Below, in pieces: positions 48,717-61,234 of a stretch of 64,000 bases of DNA. The position numbers were made by a program, and so were the translations under genes. The notes below the pieces were generated by a model. The model saw only the letters and a program-made list of their open reading frames with translations, did no database searches and was not told the DNA's origin. Position 1 is the stretch's first letter, and each line of letters starts with the position of its first letter. This DNA comes from Frigoribacterium sp. SL97 (lineage in GTDB: Bacteria > Actinomycetota > Actinomycetes > Actinomycetales > Microbacteriaceae), in assembly GCF_026625765.1 (NCBI RefSeq), contig NZ_CP113062.1:1550001-1614000 (forward strand). The letters run 5' to 3'.

Positions 48717-49919
48717 ATGGCGGAACGCGTCGTCCTCGCATACTCAGGAGGCCTCGACACCTCGGTCGGCATCGGCTGGTTGGCCGATGCCACCGGAAAA
48801 GAGGTGGTCGCCCTCGCCGTCGACGTCGGACAGGGCGGAGAGGACATGGAAGACATCCGACAGCGTGCCCTCGACTGCGGTGCGGTCGAATCGGTCGTCG
48901 TCGACGCCAAAGAAGAGTTCGGCACCGATTACCTGATGCCGGCCCTCAAGGCCAACGCGCTGTACCAGAAGACCTACCCGCTGGTGTCCGCCCTCAGCCG
49001 TCCGCTGATCGCCCGCCACCTGGCGTCGGTCGCGAAGGAACTGGGTGCGAACAGCGTGGCCCACGGGTGCACCGGCAAGGGCAACGACCAGGTCCGCTTC
49101 GAGGCGGCCGTCGCGGCCCTCGCCCCCGACCTGACGAGCATCGCCCCGGTCCGTGACCTGGCCCTCACCCGCGACAAGGCGATCCTCTACGCGGAAGAGC
49201 ACGCCCTTCCCATCCGCCAGAGCGCCAAGAACCCCTACTCGATCGACAAGAACGTCTGGGGCCGTGCCGTCGAGACCGGGTTCCTCGAGGACCCCTGGAA
49301 CGCTCCCATCGAGGACCTGTACGAGTACACGCAAGACCCGGCCGTCGTCAAGGACGCCGACGAGGTCGTCATCAGCTTCGAGGCCGGAGTCCCGACGGCG
49401 ATCGACGGCGTGGCGTTCACCCCGCTGGGCATCGTCGAGCGCATGAACGAGCTCGCCGGCAAGCACGGCGTCGGCCGCATCGACGTCGTCGAGGACCGGC
49501 TCGTCGGCATCAAGAGCCGCGAGGTCTACGAGGCCCCCGGCGCGATGGCGCTGATCGCCGCGCACGAGGCGTTGGAGGCCCTGACCATCGAGCGCGACCT
49601 CGGCCGGTACAAGCGTGGCGTCGAGGCCGAGTGGTCCAACCTCGTCTACGACGGCCTGTGGTTCTCGGGTCTCAAGCGGTCGCTCGACGTCTTCATCGAC
49701 GACACGCAGAAGTACGTGTCGGGCGAGATCCGTCTCAAGCTGCAGGGCGGGCGCGCGGTCGTCACCGGTCAGAAGAGCGACGCGAGCCTCTACGACTTCG
49801 ACCTCGCGACCTACGACACGGGAGACACCTTCGACCAGTCCCTGTCGAAGGGCTTCATCGAGATCTGGTCGCTGCCCAGCAAGATCTCGGCTCGTCGCGA
49901 CCTGGCCCACGGGGCGTGA
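48717..49919 (+). CDS. argG: Argininosuccinate synthase
   Basis: A 400-residue ATP-dependent ligase of citrulline and aspartate. The PP-loop is YSGGLDTSVG near the N-terminus; SVAHGCTGKGNDQVRFE lies in the citrulline/aspartate site. AAGGAGAACC gives a strong ribosome-binding site. The 55-bp gap to argF is markedly C/A-rich and unstructured. The stop overlaps argH (GTGA). Confidence 0.97.
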   Translation: MAERVVLAYSGGLDTSVGIGWLADATGKEVVALAVDVGQGGEDMEDIRQRALDCGAVESVVVDAKEEFGTDYLMPALKANALYQKTYPLVSALSRPLIARHLASVAKELGANSVAHGCTGKGNDQVRFEAAVAALAPDLTSIAPVRDLALTRDKAILYAEEHALPIRQSAKNPYSIDKNVWGRAVETGFLEDPWNAPIEDLYEYTQDPAVVKDADEVVISFEAGVPTAIDGVAFTPLGIVERMNELAGKHGVGRIDVVEDRLVGIKSREVYEAPGAMALIAAHEALEALTIERDLGRYKRGVEAEWSNLVYDGLWFSGLKRSLDVFIDDTQKYVSGEIRLKLQGGRAVVTGQKSDASLYDFDLATYDTGDTFDQSLSKGFIEIWSLPSKISARRDLAHGA

Positions 49920-51382
49920 CCGACGCGAGCGGGCTCGGCGAAGGGTCGGGCAAGAACGAGCGAGCAGGCGAGGCGGGCGCCCTCTGGGGCGGCCGCTTCG
50001 CCTCCGGGCCGTCCGCCGAGCTCGCCGCGCTCAGCAAGTCCACGCAGTTCGACTGGCAGCTGGCCTCGTACGACATCGCCGGGTCGCGGGCACACGCCAG
50101 GGCTCTGGCGGCGGCGGGATACCTCGACGCGTCCGAGCTCGAGGCCATGCTGTCGGCGCTCGACCGGCTCGAGTCGGACGTGCTCGACGGCACGTTCACC
50201 GCGGCCGAGACCGACGAGGACGTGCACTCCGCCCTCGAGCGGGGCCTCATCGGCATCGCCGGCGCCGAGCTCGGCGGCAAGCTCCGGGCGGGGCGTAGCC
50301 GCAACGACCAGATCGCGACGCTGGTGCGCTTGTACCTGCGCGACCACGCCCGCGTCATCGGCCGGCAGGTCGTCGACCTGGTCGACGCGATCGCCGGTCA
50401 GGCGACGGCCCACCCGTCGGCCGTGATGCCCGGCCGGACGCACCTCCAGCACGCCCAGCCGGTGCTGTTGGCGCACCACCTCCTCGCCCACGCCTGGCCT
50501 CTGGTCCGCGACCTCGAGCGCCTGCGCGACTGGTCGCGTCGGGCCGGTGCCTCGCCGTACGGAGCGGGTGCCCTCGCGGGTAGCTCGCTGGGGCTCGACC
50601 CGCTCCTCGTGGCGACCGATCTGGGCTTCGACCGCACGACCGAGAACTCGATCGACGCGACGGCCAGTCGTGACGTCGTGTCGGAGTTCGCGTTCGTCAC
50701 GGCGTCCATCGGCATCGACCTCTCGCGGCTGGCCGAAGAGATCATCCTCTGGAACACCCGCGAATTCGGCTTCGTCCGTCTGCACGACGCGTTCTCGACC
50801 GGGTCGAGCATCATGCCGCAGAAGAAGAACCCCGACATCGCCGAGCTCGCGCGCGGCAAGTCGGGGCGGCTCATCGGCAACCTGACGGGTCTGCTCGCGA
50901 CGCTCAAAGGGCTGCCGCTGGCCTACAACCGAGATCTCCAGGAAGACAAAGAGCCGGTGTTCGACTCGGTCAGCCAGCTCGAGGTGCTGCTCCCGGCGTT
51001 CACGGGCATGGTGGCGACCCTCGATTTCGACGAGGTCCGCATGGCCGAGCTCGCGCCGCAAGGATTCTCACTCGCGACCGACGTCGCCGAGTGGCTGGTC
51101 CGTCAGGGGGTCACGTTCCGCGACGCACACGAGATCAGCGGCGAGCTGGTGCGGTTCTGTGAACAGCACGACCTCGAGCTGCACGAGCCCACCGACGAGC
51201 AGTACCGGTTCGTCTCGGCGCATCTCACACCCGAGATCCGCCCCGTCCTGACGGTCGAGGGCTCGATCGCCAGCCGTCGAGGGGCCGGCGGCACGGCTCC
51301 CGAGCGGGTCGCCGAGCAGCTCGCGCAGCTGACCGAGCAGATGCGCCACCTGGTCCGGTCCCTCGCCCCGGCGGCAGCGTGA
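49916..51382 (+). CDS. argH: Argininosuccinate lyase
   Basis: A 488-residue member of the fumarase/aspartase superfamily. The signature is GSSIMPQKKNPD (about residues 298-309), with TENSIDATASRDVVSEF and GRTHLQHAQPVLLAHH forming the other active-site regions. The N-terminal 20 residues are polar and additional to the core. GTG is coupled to argG; the stop overlaps a small membrane-protein gene (GTGA). Confidence 0.97.
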   Translation: MTDASGLGEGSGKNERAGEAGALWGGRFASGPSAELAALSKSTQFDWQLASYDIAGSRAHARALAAAGYLDASELEAMLSALDRLESDVLDGTFTAAETDEDVHSALERGLIGIAGAELGGKLRAGRSRNDQIATLVRLYLRDHARVIGRQVVDLVDAIAGQATAHPSAVMPGRTHLQHAQPVLLAHHLLAHAWPLVRDLERLRDWSRRAGASPYGAGALAGSSLGLDPLLVATDLGFDRTTENSIDATASRDVVSEFAFVTASIGIDLSRLAEEIILWNTREFGFVRLHDAFSTGSSIMPQKKNPDIAELARGKSGRLIGNLTGLLATLKGLPLAYNRDLQEDKEPVFDSVSQLEVLLPAFTGMVATLDFDEVRMAELAPQGFSLATDVAEWLVRQGVTFRDAHEISGELVRFCEQHDLELHEPTDEQYRFVSAHLTPEIRPVLTVEGSIASRRGAGGTAPERVAEQLAQLTEQMRHLVRSLAPAAA

Positions 51383-51516
51383 CCCGTCGACGACCGGGCG
51401 CTCGTGACGACCGGCCGGTCCGTGCCTGGGTGGTCCCCGTCGTCGTCGCGATCGCCGTGGCGGTGCTCGTCGCCGTCGCGGTGATCGCGGTCGCCAGTGG
51501 TCAGCGCTTCTTCTGA
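51379..51516 (+). CDS. 45-residue single-span membrane protein
   Basis: A GTG frame overlapping the argH stop (GTGA) encodes a basic N-terminus (MTRRRPGARDDRPVRAW) followed by one strongly hydrophobic Val/Ala-rich helix at about residues 18-40 and a short tail ending GQRFF. No family is recognised. The charge pattern predicts the N-terminus inside. The coupled start and the clean membrane topology make it a plausible real gene, but it is short and its GC-rich Val/Ala composition could arise by chance. Confidence 0.5.
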   Translation: MTRRRPGARDDRPVRAWVVPVVVAIAVAVLVAVAVIAVASGQRFF

Positions 51517-51547
51517 ACGAGACGATCGCGGTGAGCACGGGGGAGCG

Positions 51548-52192
51548 GTGACGACGACACCCGACGACGACGTGCTCGAGGCACTGCTGGCCGAACCGGC
51601 GCTGGCCGTCGCGCCGCGCCTCCTGGGCTCGGTCTTCTGGTCGGGCGGCGTCGGCATCCGCCTGACCGAGGTCGAGGCGTACCACGGTCAGGGGCAGGAC
51701 CCCGGCTCGCATGCGCACCGGGGCCGGTCGGCGCGCAACGACAGCATGTTCGAACGCGGCGGAACGCTCTACGTGTACCTGTCCTACGGCATCCACCGCT
51801 GCGTCAACATCGTGTGCGGGCCCGAGGGCTTCGCGTCCGGTGTCCTCTTGCGTTCGGGCGAAGTGGTGGCCGGCGTCGACGAGGTCCGGGCGCGCCGGAC
51901 CACGTCGCGGACGTCGGCCGACCTCGCCCGAGGTCCCGGCCGTATCGGCTCCGCACTCGGCATGGAGCTCGGCGACGACGGCTCACGCCTCGTCGCCGAC
52001 ACCCCCGGTCAGGAGGCGCGGTTCCGCCTTCGCCTCCCGTCCGCACCGGTCGGTCCGATCGCCGCCGGCCCGCGTGTCGGTGTGTCGGGTCACGCCGGTG
52101 GCGACGCGTTCCCGTGGCGCTTCTCGCTCGAGGGTGATCCCTCGGTCTCCCCGTACCGCGCCGCCGTCTCGCGACGACGCGGTGGGGCGTGA
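51548..52192 (+). CDS. mpg: 3-methyladenine DNA glycosylase, AAG/MPG family
   Basis: A 214-residue alkylation-repair glycosylase. LTEVEAYHGQGQDPGSHAHR contains the catalytic Glu, RNDSMFERGGTLYVYLSYG the intercalating/active-site Tyr region, and LARGPGRIGSALG the C-terminal motif. Start uncertain: GTG at 51548 has GGGGGAG only 2-3 nt away. The gene sits between the arg genes and tyrS as in mycobacteria. Two coding copies of the CAGGAGGCGCG motif fall in it (51615-51625 minus; 52010-52020 plus). Confidence 0.93.
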   Translation: MTTTPDDDVLEALLAEPALAVAPRLLGSVFWSGGVGIRLTEVEAYHGQGQDPGSHAHRGRSARNDSMFERGGTLYVYLSYGIHRCVNIVCGPEGFASGVLLRSGEVVAGVDEVRARRTTSRTSADLARGPGRIGSALGMELGDDGSRLVADTPGQEARFRLRLPSAPVGPIAAGPRVGVSGHAGGDAFPWRFSLEGDPSVSPYRAAVSRRRGGA

Positions 52193-52214
52193 AGACGGTG
52201 ACGGAGGCCGCTGG

Positions 52215-52220
52215 TACCGT
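52215..52220 (+). promoter_or_regulatory. Candidate -10 box, tyrS
   Basis: TACCGT followed by 7 nt and GTG at 52228. Confidence 0.5.
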
Positions 52221-52227
52221 TTCCGAC

Positions 52228-53541
52228 GTGACCAGTGAAACGACTGCAGACGTCCTGGCCGCCCAGAGCAACGACCCCTCGTTCGACGACGTGTGGGACG
52301 AGATGCAGTGGCGCGGCCTGGTGCACGTGTCGACCGATGCCGACGCCCTCAAGACCCTTCTCGCCGGTGCGCCGATCACGTACTACTGCGGTTTCGACCC
52401 GACGGCCCCCAGCCTCCACCTCGGCAACCTCGTGCAGTTGCTCACCATGCGCCGCCTGCAGCTCGCCGGTCACCGGCCCCTGGGACTCGTGGGCGGGTCC
52501 ACCGGCCTCATCGGCGATCCACGCCCCACCGCCGAGCGGGTGCTCAAGACGCCCGAGCAGACGGCCGAGTGGGTCGACCGCATCCGCGTCCACGTCGAGA
52601 AGTTCCTCTCGCCCGACGGTGACAACGGTCTCCGAGTGGTGAACAACCTCGACTGGACGTCTCCGCTCAGCGCCATCGAGTTCCTGCGCGACATCGGCAA
52701 GAACTTCCGCGTCAACACCATGCTCAAGAAAGACGCCGTGGCCGCGCGTCTCAACTCCGACGCCGGCATCAGCTACACCGAGTTCAGCTACCAGATCCTC
52801 CAGGGCCTCGACTTCCGCGAGCTCTACCGCAGCTACGACTGCGTCCTGCAGACCGGCGGCAGCGACCAGTGGGGCAACCTCACCAGTGGCACCGAACTCA
52901 TCCGCCGCACCGAAGGCGTCTCGGTCCACGCGATCGGCACGCCGCTGATCACCAACACCGACGGCACCAAGTTCGGCAAGAGCGAGGGCAACGCGGTCTG
53001 GCTCGACGCCGAGTTGACCAGCCCGTACGCGATGTACCAGTTCTGGCTCAACACCGACGACGCCGACGTCGTCCCTCGGCTCAAGGTCTTCACGTTCCTC
53101 TCGCGTTCCGAGATCGAGCGGCTCGAGAGCGCCGTCGCCGACGAACCGTTCCGTCGGGAGGCGCAGCGAGCGTTGGCCTGGAACGTCACGTCCCTGGTCC
53201 ACGGCACCTCGGCCACGCAGTCGGCCATCGACGCAGCCGCCGCCCTCTTCGGGCAAGGAGACCTCGCGGTCCTCGACCCGCGGACTCTCGCCAGTGCCAT
53301 CGCCGAGTTGCCGGCGGCCGAGGCCGATGCGTCGACCACGATCGCTCAGGCGTTGGTCGACACCGGACTCGTCGTGTCGTTGGGTGCCGCCCGCCGGGCG
53401 ACGGCGGAGGGTGGCGTCTACGTGAACAACACCCGGGTCGAGAACGGTGATGCTCTGGTCGCCGACTCGAGCCTCGACGGGGGAGTCGTCGTGCTCCGAC
53501 GCGGTAAGAAGACGCTGGCCGGCGTCACCGTCAAGGTCTGA
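52228..53541 (+). CDS. tyrS: Tyrosine-tRNA ligase
   Basis: A 437-residue class I synthetase. The HIGH-type motif is HLGN in APSLHLGNLVQL, the KMSKS-type motif is KFGKS in DGTKFGKSEGN, and GGSDQWGNLTSG is diagnostic. A C-terminal S4 RNA-binding domain (about 370-437) follows. GTG at 52228 fits a leaderless start. An in-frame GTG at 52189 overlaps the mpg stop (GTGA) and would add 13 residues when translated from mpg mRNA. Confidence 0.95.
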   Translation: MTSETTADVLAAQSNDPSFDDVWDEMQWRGLVHVSTDADALKTLLAGAPITYYCGFDPTAPSLHLGNLVQLLTMRRLQLAGHRPLGLVGGSTGLIGDPRPTAERVLKTPEQTAEWVDRIRVHVEKFLSPDGDNGLRVVNNLDWTSPLSAIEFLRDIGKNFRVNTMLKKDAVAARLNSDAGISYTEFSYQILQGLDFRELYRSYDCVLQTGGSDQWGNLTSGTELIRRTEGVSVHAIGTPLITNTDGTKFGKSEGNAVWLDAELTSPYAMYQFWLNTDDADVVPRLKVFTFLSRSEIERLESAVADEPFRREAQRALAWNVTSLVHGTSATQSAIDAAAALFGQGDLAVLDPRTLASAIAELPAAEADASTTIAQALVDTGLVVSLGAARRATAEGGVYVNNTRVENGDALVADSSLDGGVVVLRRGKKTLAGVTVKV

Positions 53542-53566
53542 CCCCGAATCGACCTCCGGACGACGG

Positions 53567-53597
53567 AAGCCCGTTCCCTCGTCGAGGGGGCGGGCTT
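53567..53597 (+). terminator. Hairpin terminator after tyrS
   Basis: AAGCCCG pairs with CGGGCTT (53567-53573 with 53591-53597) and CCCTC with GAGGG (53576-53580 with 53584-53588), 26 bases after the tyrS stop. Confidence 0.7.
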
Positions 53598-54204
53598 GAC
53601 GTCATCCCACGGCAGGGGACGCACGCGGTTGGCCGTACTTTCAGGGATTCAGTCACGCGACACGCCCGGGATGCCTCGACATTTGGAGGTGCGACCGGTG
53701 AGCTGTGTAAAGTAATCCGAGTCAGCCCAAAGGTGCGGCGGAACGGCTAGGACAGCGACCAGCAATGGTTCTGCTCCGGAGTTCCCCGGCCTCAAGTGGT
53801 GACATCCTCCCCGAAGCCAAGCCGTTTACGGCTTGCGATTCGTGTGGTAGGGTTTCAAATCCATCCTCTGGTCAAAGCCAGGTGCTGGTCCTCACCGCGT
53901 GGGGGCTGGAAATCGAGTCGTTCCGACTTGGTCCATCAGGATGGTACGGTTCCACAGCAGCTTCGAGCGAAGGTCTTTCCGGCCGGGCCTCGAGTGCGTT
54001 TGGTCCTTGAGAACTCAACAGCGTGCACATTGTCAAATGCCAAATTATACCCTGGCATTGCTTGTGGCTTCATCTTTGGTGGGGTTGTGAGTGGTGTTTA
54101 GGTTTCTTTGAGATTGATGGACAACAACAATCGTCAGATTGTTTTGTTCTTTAGTCAGCATCAAATTCAGCAGTCATGGCCTATTCCGGTTGTGCTGTTT
54201 TTTC
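53598..54204 (+). promoter_or_regulatory. rRNA operon promoter and leader region
   Basis: No credible gene is seen in these 607 bases. Two promoter candidates are TTGGAG-N19-TAAAGT (53683-53713) and TTTACG-N17-TAGGGT (53825-53853). CTTGAGAACTCAACAGCGTG (54007-54026), a sequence typical of actinobacterial rrn leaders, follows, then AT-rich leader with TGTTCTTTAG (54145-54154), a boxA-like antitermination element. A 7-bp palindrome at 53818-53835 overlaps the second -35. Confidence 0.6.
54145..54154 (+). promoter_or_regulatory. boxA-like antitermination element
   Basis: TGTTCTTTAG about 50 bases before the 16S gene resembles E. coli boxA (TGCTCTTTAA), expected to recruit NusB/NusE. Confidence 0.5.
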
Positions 54205-59317
<5,113 letters not shown>

Positions 59318-59475
59318 ACTCCCTCCCTGTAGAGGTGGGGGAAAGCTGCTTGCGTCCACTATGTGGTTCCCGAAATACGGTCGGGAACAACTCAACAGAC
59401 AAGTCGCCACATCTGTAACGGATGGGGTGCATGGTCTGAAACAGACTTCACCACCAGTGATGGTGTGTGGTAAAT

Positions 59476-59593
59476 GTTTCGGCGGCCATAGCGAGAGGGA
59501 AACGCCCGGTCACATTCCGAACCCGGAAGCTAAGACTCTCAGCGCCGATGGTACTGCAAGGGGGACCTTGTGGGAGAGTAGGACACCGCCGGA
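59476..59593 (+). rRNA. rrf: 5S ribosomal RNA
   Basis: About 118 nt, beginning GTTTCGGCGGCCATAGCG and ending near GGACACCGCCGGAC, with the conserved CGAACCCGGAAGCTAAG core. It lies about 158 bases after 23S. Confidence 0.96.
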
Positions 59594-59630
59594 CTCCTTT
59601 TAGTGCGAACAGCACACGAAACACCAGAAG

Positions 59631-59656
59631 AGCCGCCCCAGTTGGGGCGGCTTTTC
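59631..59656 (+). terminator. rRNA operon terminator
   Basis: AGCCGCCCCA-GT-TGGGGCGGCT followed by TTT; a 10-bp stem with a short T-run, the only one in this window close to a classical intrinsic terminator. Confidence 0.85.
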
Positions 59657-59688
59657 TGCGTTACGGGACGAATCTCGCCCAGCCGAAC

Positions 59689-59699
59689 CGCGCCTCCTG
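59689..59699 (-). repeat. CAGGAGGCGCG motif copy
   Basis: Exact minus-strand copy between the rRNA terminator and the TAGAGT box (59718-59723) of the next gene. Its 3' flank GTTC matches the copy in mpg at 52010. Confidence 0.6.
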
Positions 59700-59773
59700 C
59701 AGTCGTGGTCGCTTTGGTAGAGTCGACCCTTCACAACTCGACAGCTGGCAGAGAACAACAGAGGAGCACTTCG

Positions 59774-61234
59774 GTGACTGATCGCGACGACGACGACCGC
59801 AAGGACGGCCCACGCCGTCCCTCCTCGGGCTCTGGCAGCAGTGGGGCGAACCGCGGTGGGGGCACAGGCCGGCCCTCATTCGGTGACCGGGGCCGATCGT
59901 CGAGCGATCGCCCGGCCGGCGGGCGTTCTCCGCGCGGCGAGCGTCCGTCCGAGGGACGTCCCTCCAACGGACGCCCCAGCGGGGGGCGACCCTCGAGCGG
60001 CGGGCCACAGCGCGGGGATCGTCCGTCCTACGGTGATCGGCCCCAGCGAGGGGATCGTCCCTCGCATGGTGACCGGCCTCAGCGGGGAGATCGTCCGTCG
60101 TCGGGCGACCGTCCGCAGCGCGGTGGTCGCCCGGGTGGCGACGATCGTCGCGGAGCAGGGCCTCGTACCGGTTCGACGGGACGTGGTGATCGTCGAGAGG
60201 GCTGGACGCCCCGCGAGACCCCGGAAGACCGTGACCCGTTCGGCATCAAGTCGGTCCGTCCGGCGCAAGAGGTCGCGCACGTCCCGGATGACGTCGAGCC
60301 CCGTGATCTGGACAAGGTCGCCCGTGGTGAGCTCAAGACGCTCAGCAAGGAGAACGCGGACTGGGTGGCCAAGCACCTGGTCATGGCTGGTCGTCTGATC
60401 GACGAGGACCCGGAGGAGGCCCACAAGCACGCCCTCTCGGCAGGACGTCGGGCCGGGCGCATCTCCGTCGTCCGCGAGACGATCGCCATCACGGCCTACC
60501 AGGTGGGGGACTACGCCCTCACCCTCCGCGAACTACGCACCTACCGTCGCATCTCGGGCCGTGATGACCAGTTGCCTCTCATGGTCGACAGTGAACGAGG
60601 TCTGGGTCGTCCCGAGCGGGCGCTCGAGCTCGGGCGGTCCGTCGACGTGTCGACACTCGACGTCCAGGTGCGCGTCTCACTGGCCATCGCGATGTCGGGT
60701 GCCCGTCTCGACCTCGGCCAACCCCAAGCTGCTCTGGGCGAGCTCGAGATCCCCCAACTCGACCGGATGACAGCTTTCAGCTACAGCCCGGCCCTCTTCG
60801 CCGCCTACGGCACGGTCCTCGAGGATCTGGGTCGCCCCGACGAGGGGGAGAAGTGGCTCGAACTCGCCGACCGGGCCGAGGACGCTCTCGCGGCCCTCGA
60901 ACACGGTGGCGCCGACGGCGAGACCGTGGAGATCGTCGAGGAGGACGTCGAATTCTCCGACGAACGACCCGTCGCCCTCGACGAGCCCGGTGAGCTGACC
61001 ATCGAAGAGTCGGATGAACCGATGTCTGACGAGCCCGGTGAGCTGGCGCTCGGCGAGCCCGACGGCGTGCCAGGGGAGTCCCACGGCGGCGCCGACGACC
61101 TCGACGGACCCGAGCATCGTCCGGACGACCGCGCGGACGAGCAGCACGACGAGGAGCAGGGCCACCACGATGAGACTGCCGATCCCGAGACGACCCCGCA
61201 GGGCACGGACCACGTCGACGACCACCGTGCCTGA
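59774..61234 (+). CDS. RG-repeat, TPR-like and acidic-tail protein
   Basis: A 486-residue protein with three parts. Residues 1-160 are disordered and rich in Arg, Gly, Pro and Ser, with four 12-residue tandem repeats of the form PQRGDRPSxGDR (60005-60148). Residues about 165-375 are helical and TPR-like (HLVMAGRLIDEDPEEAHKHA, GDYALTLRELRTYRRISG, LFAAYGTVLEDLGRPDEGEK). The last 110 residues are strongly acidic with two DEPGEL copies. GAGGAG-type site before GTG at 59774; TAGAGT at 59718 is a -10 candidate. Its place between tyrS and the HAD gene matches the TPR protein Rv1691 of M. tuberculosis. Function unknown; RNA or ribosome binding is a guess from the RG repeats. Confidence 0.9.
   Translation: MTDRDDDDRKDGPRRPSSGSGSSGANRGGGTGRPSFGDRGRSSSDRPAGGRSPRGERPSEGRPSNGRPSGGRPSSGGPQRGDRPSYGDRPQRGDRPSHGDRPQRGDRPSSGDRPQRGGRPGGDDRRGAGPRTGSTGRGDRREGWTPRETPEDRDPFGIKSVRPAQEVAHVPDDVEPRDLDKVARGELKTLSKENADWVAKHLVMAGRLIDEDPEEAHKHALSAGRRAGRISVVRETIAITAYQVGDYALTLRELRTYRRISGRDDQLPLMVDSERGLGRPERALELGRSVDVSTLDVQVRVSLAIAMSGARLDLGQPQAALGELEIPQLDRMTAFSYSPALFAAYGTVLEDLGRPDEGEKWLELADRAEDALAALEHGGADGETVEIVEEDVEFSDERPVALDEPGELTIEESDEPMSDEPGELALGEPDGVPGESHGGADDLDGPEHRPDDRADEQHDEEQGHHDETADPETTPQGTDHVDDHRA
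60005..60148 (+). repeat. Four in-frame 36-bp tandem repeats
   Basis: Units 60005-60040, 60041-60076, 60077-60112 and 60113-60148 encode PQRGDRPSYGDR, PQRGDRPSHGDR, PQRGDRPSSGDR and PQRGGRPGGDDR. Synonymous positions differ between units. Confidence 0.9.

Noticed and set aside
53835..53870. tRNA-like T-arm text GGTTTCAAATCC
   Set aside because: No acceptor stem, D-arm or anticodon arm can be built around it.
53765..54101. Short open frames in the rRNA promoter region
   Set aside because: No ribosome-binding site, no family, and the region is better explained as rrn promoter and leader.
60005..60148. Tandem repeats considered as a CRISPR-like array
   Set aside because: Units are directly adjacent without spacers, are 36 bp in frame and encode a regular RG-rich peptide.
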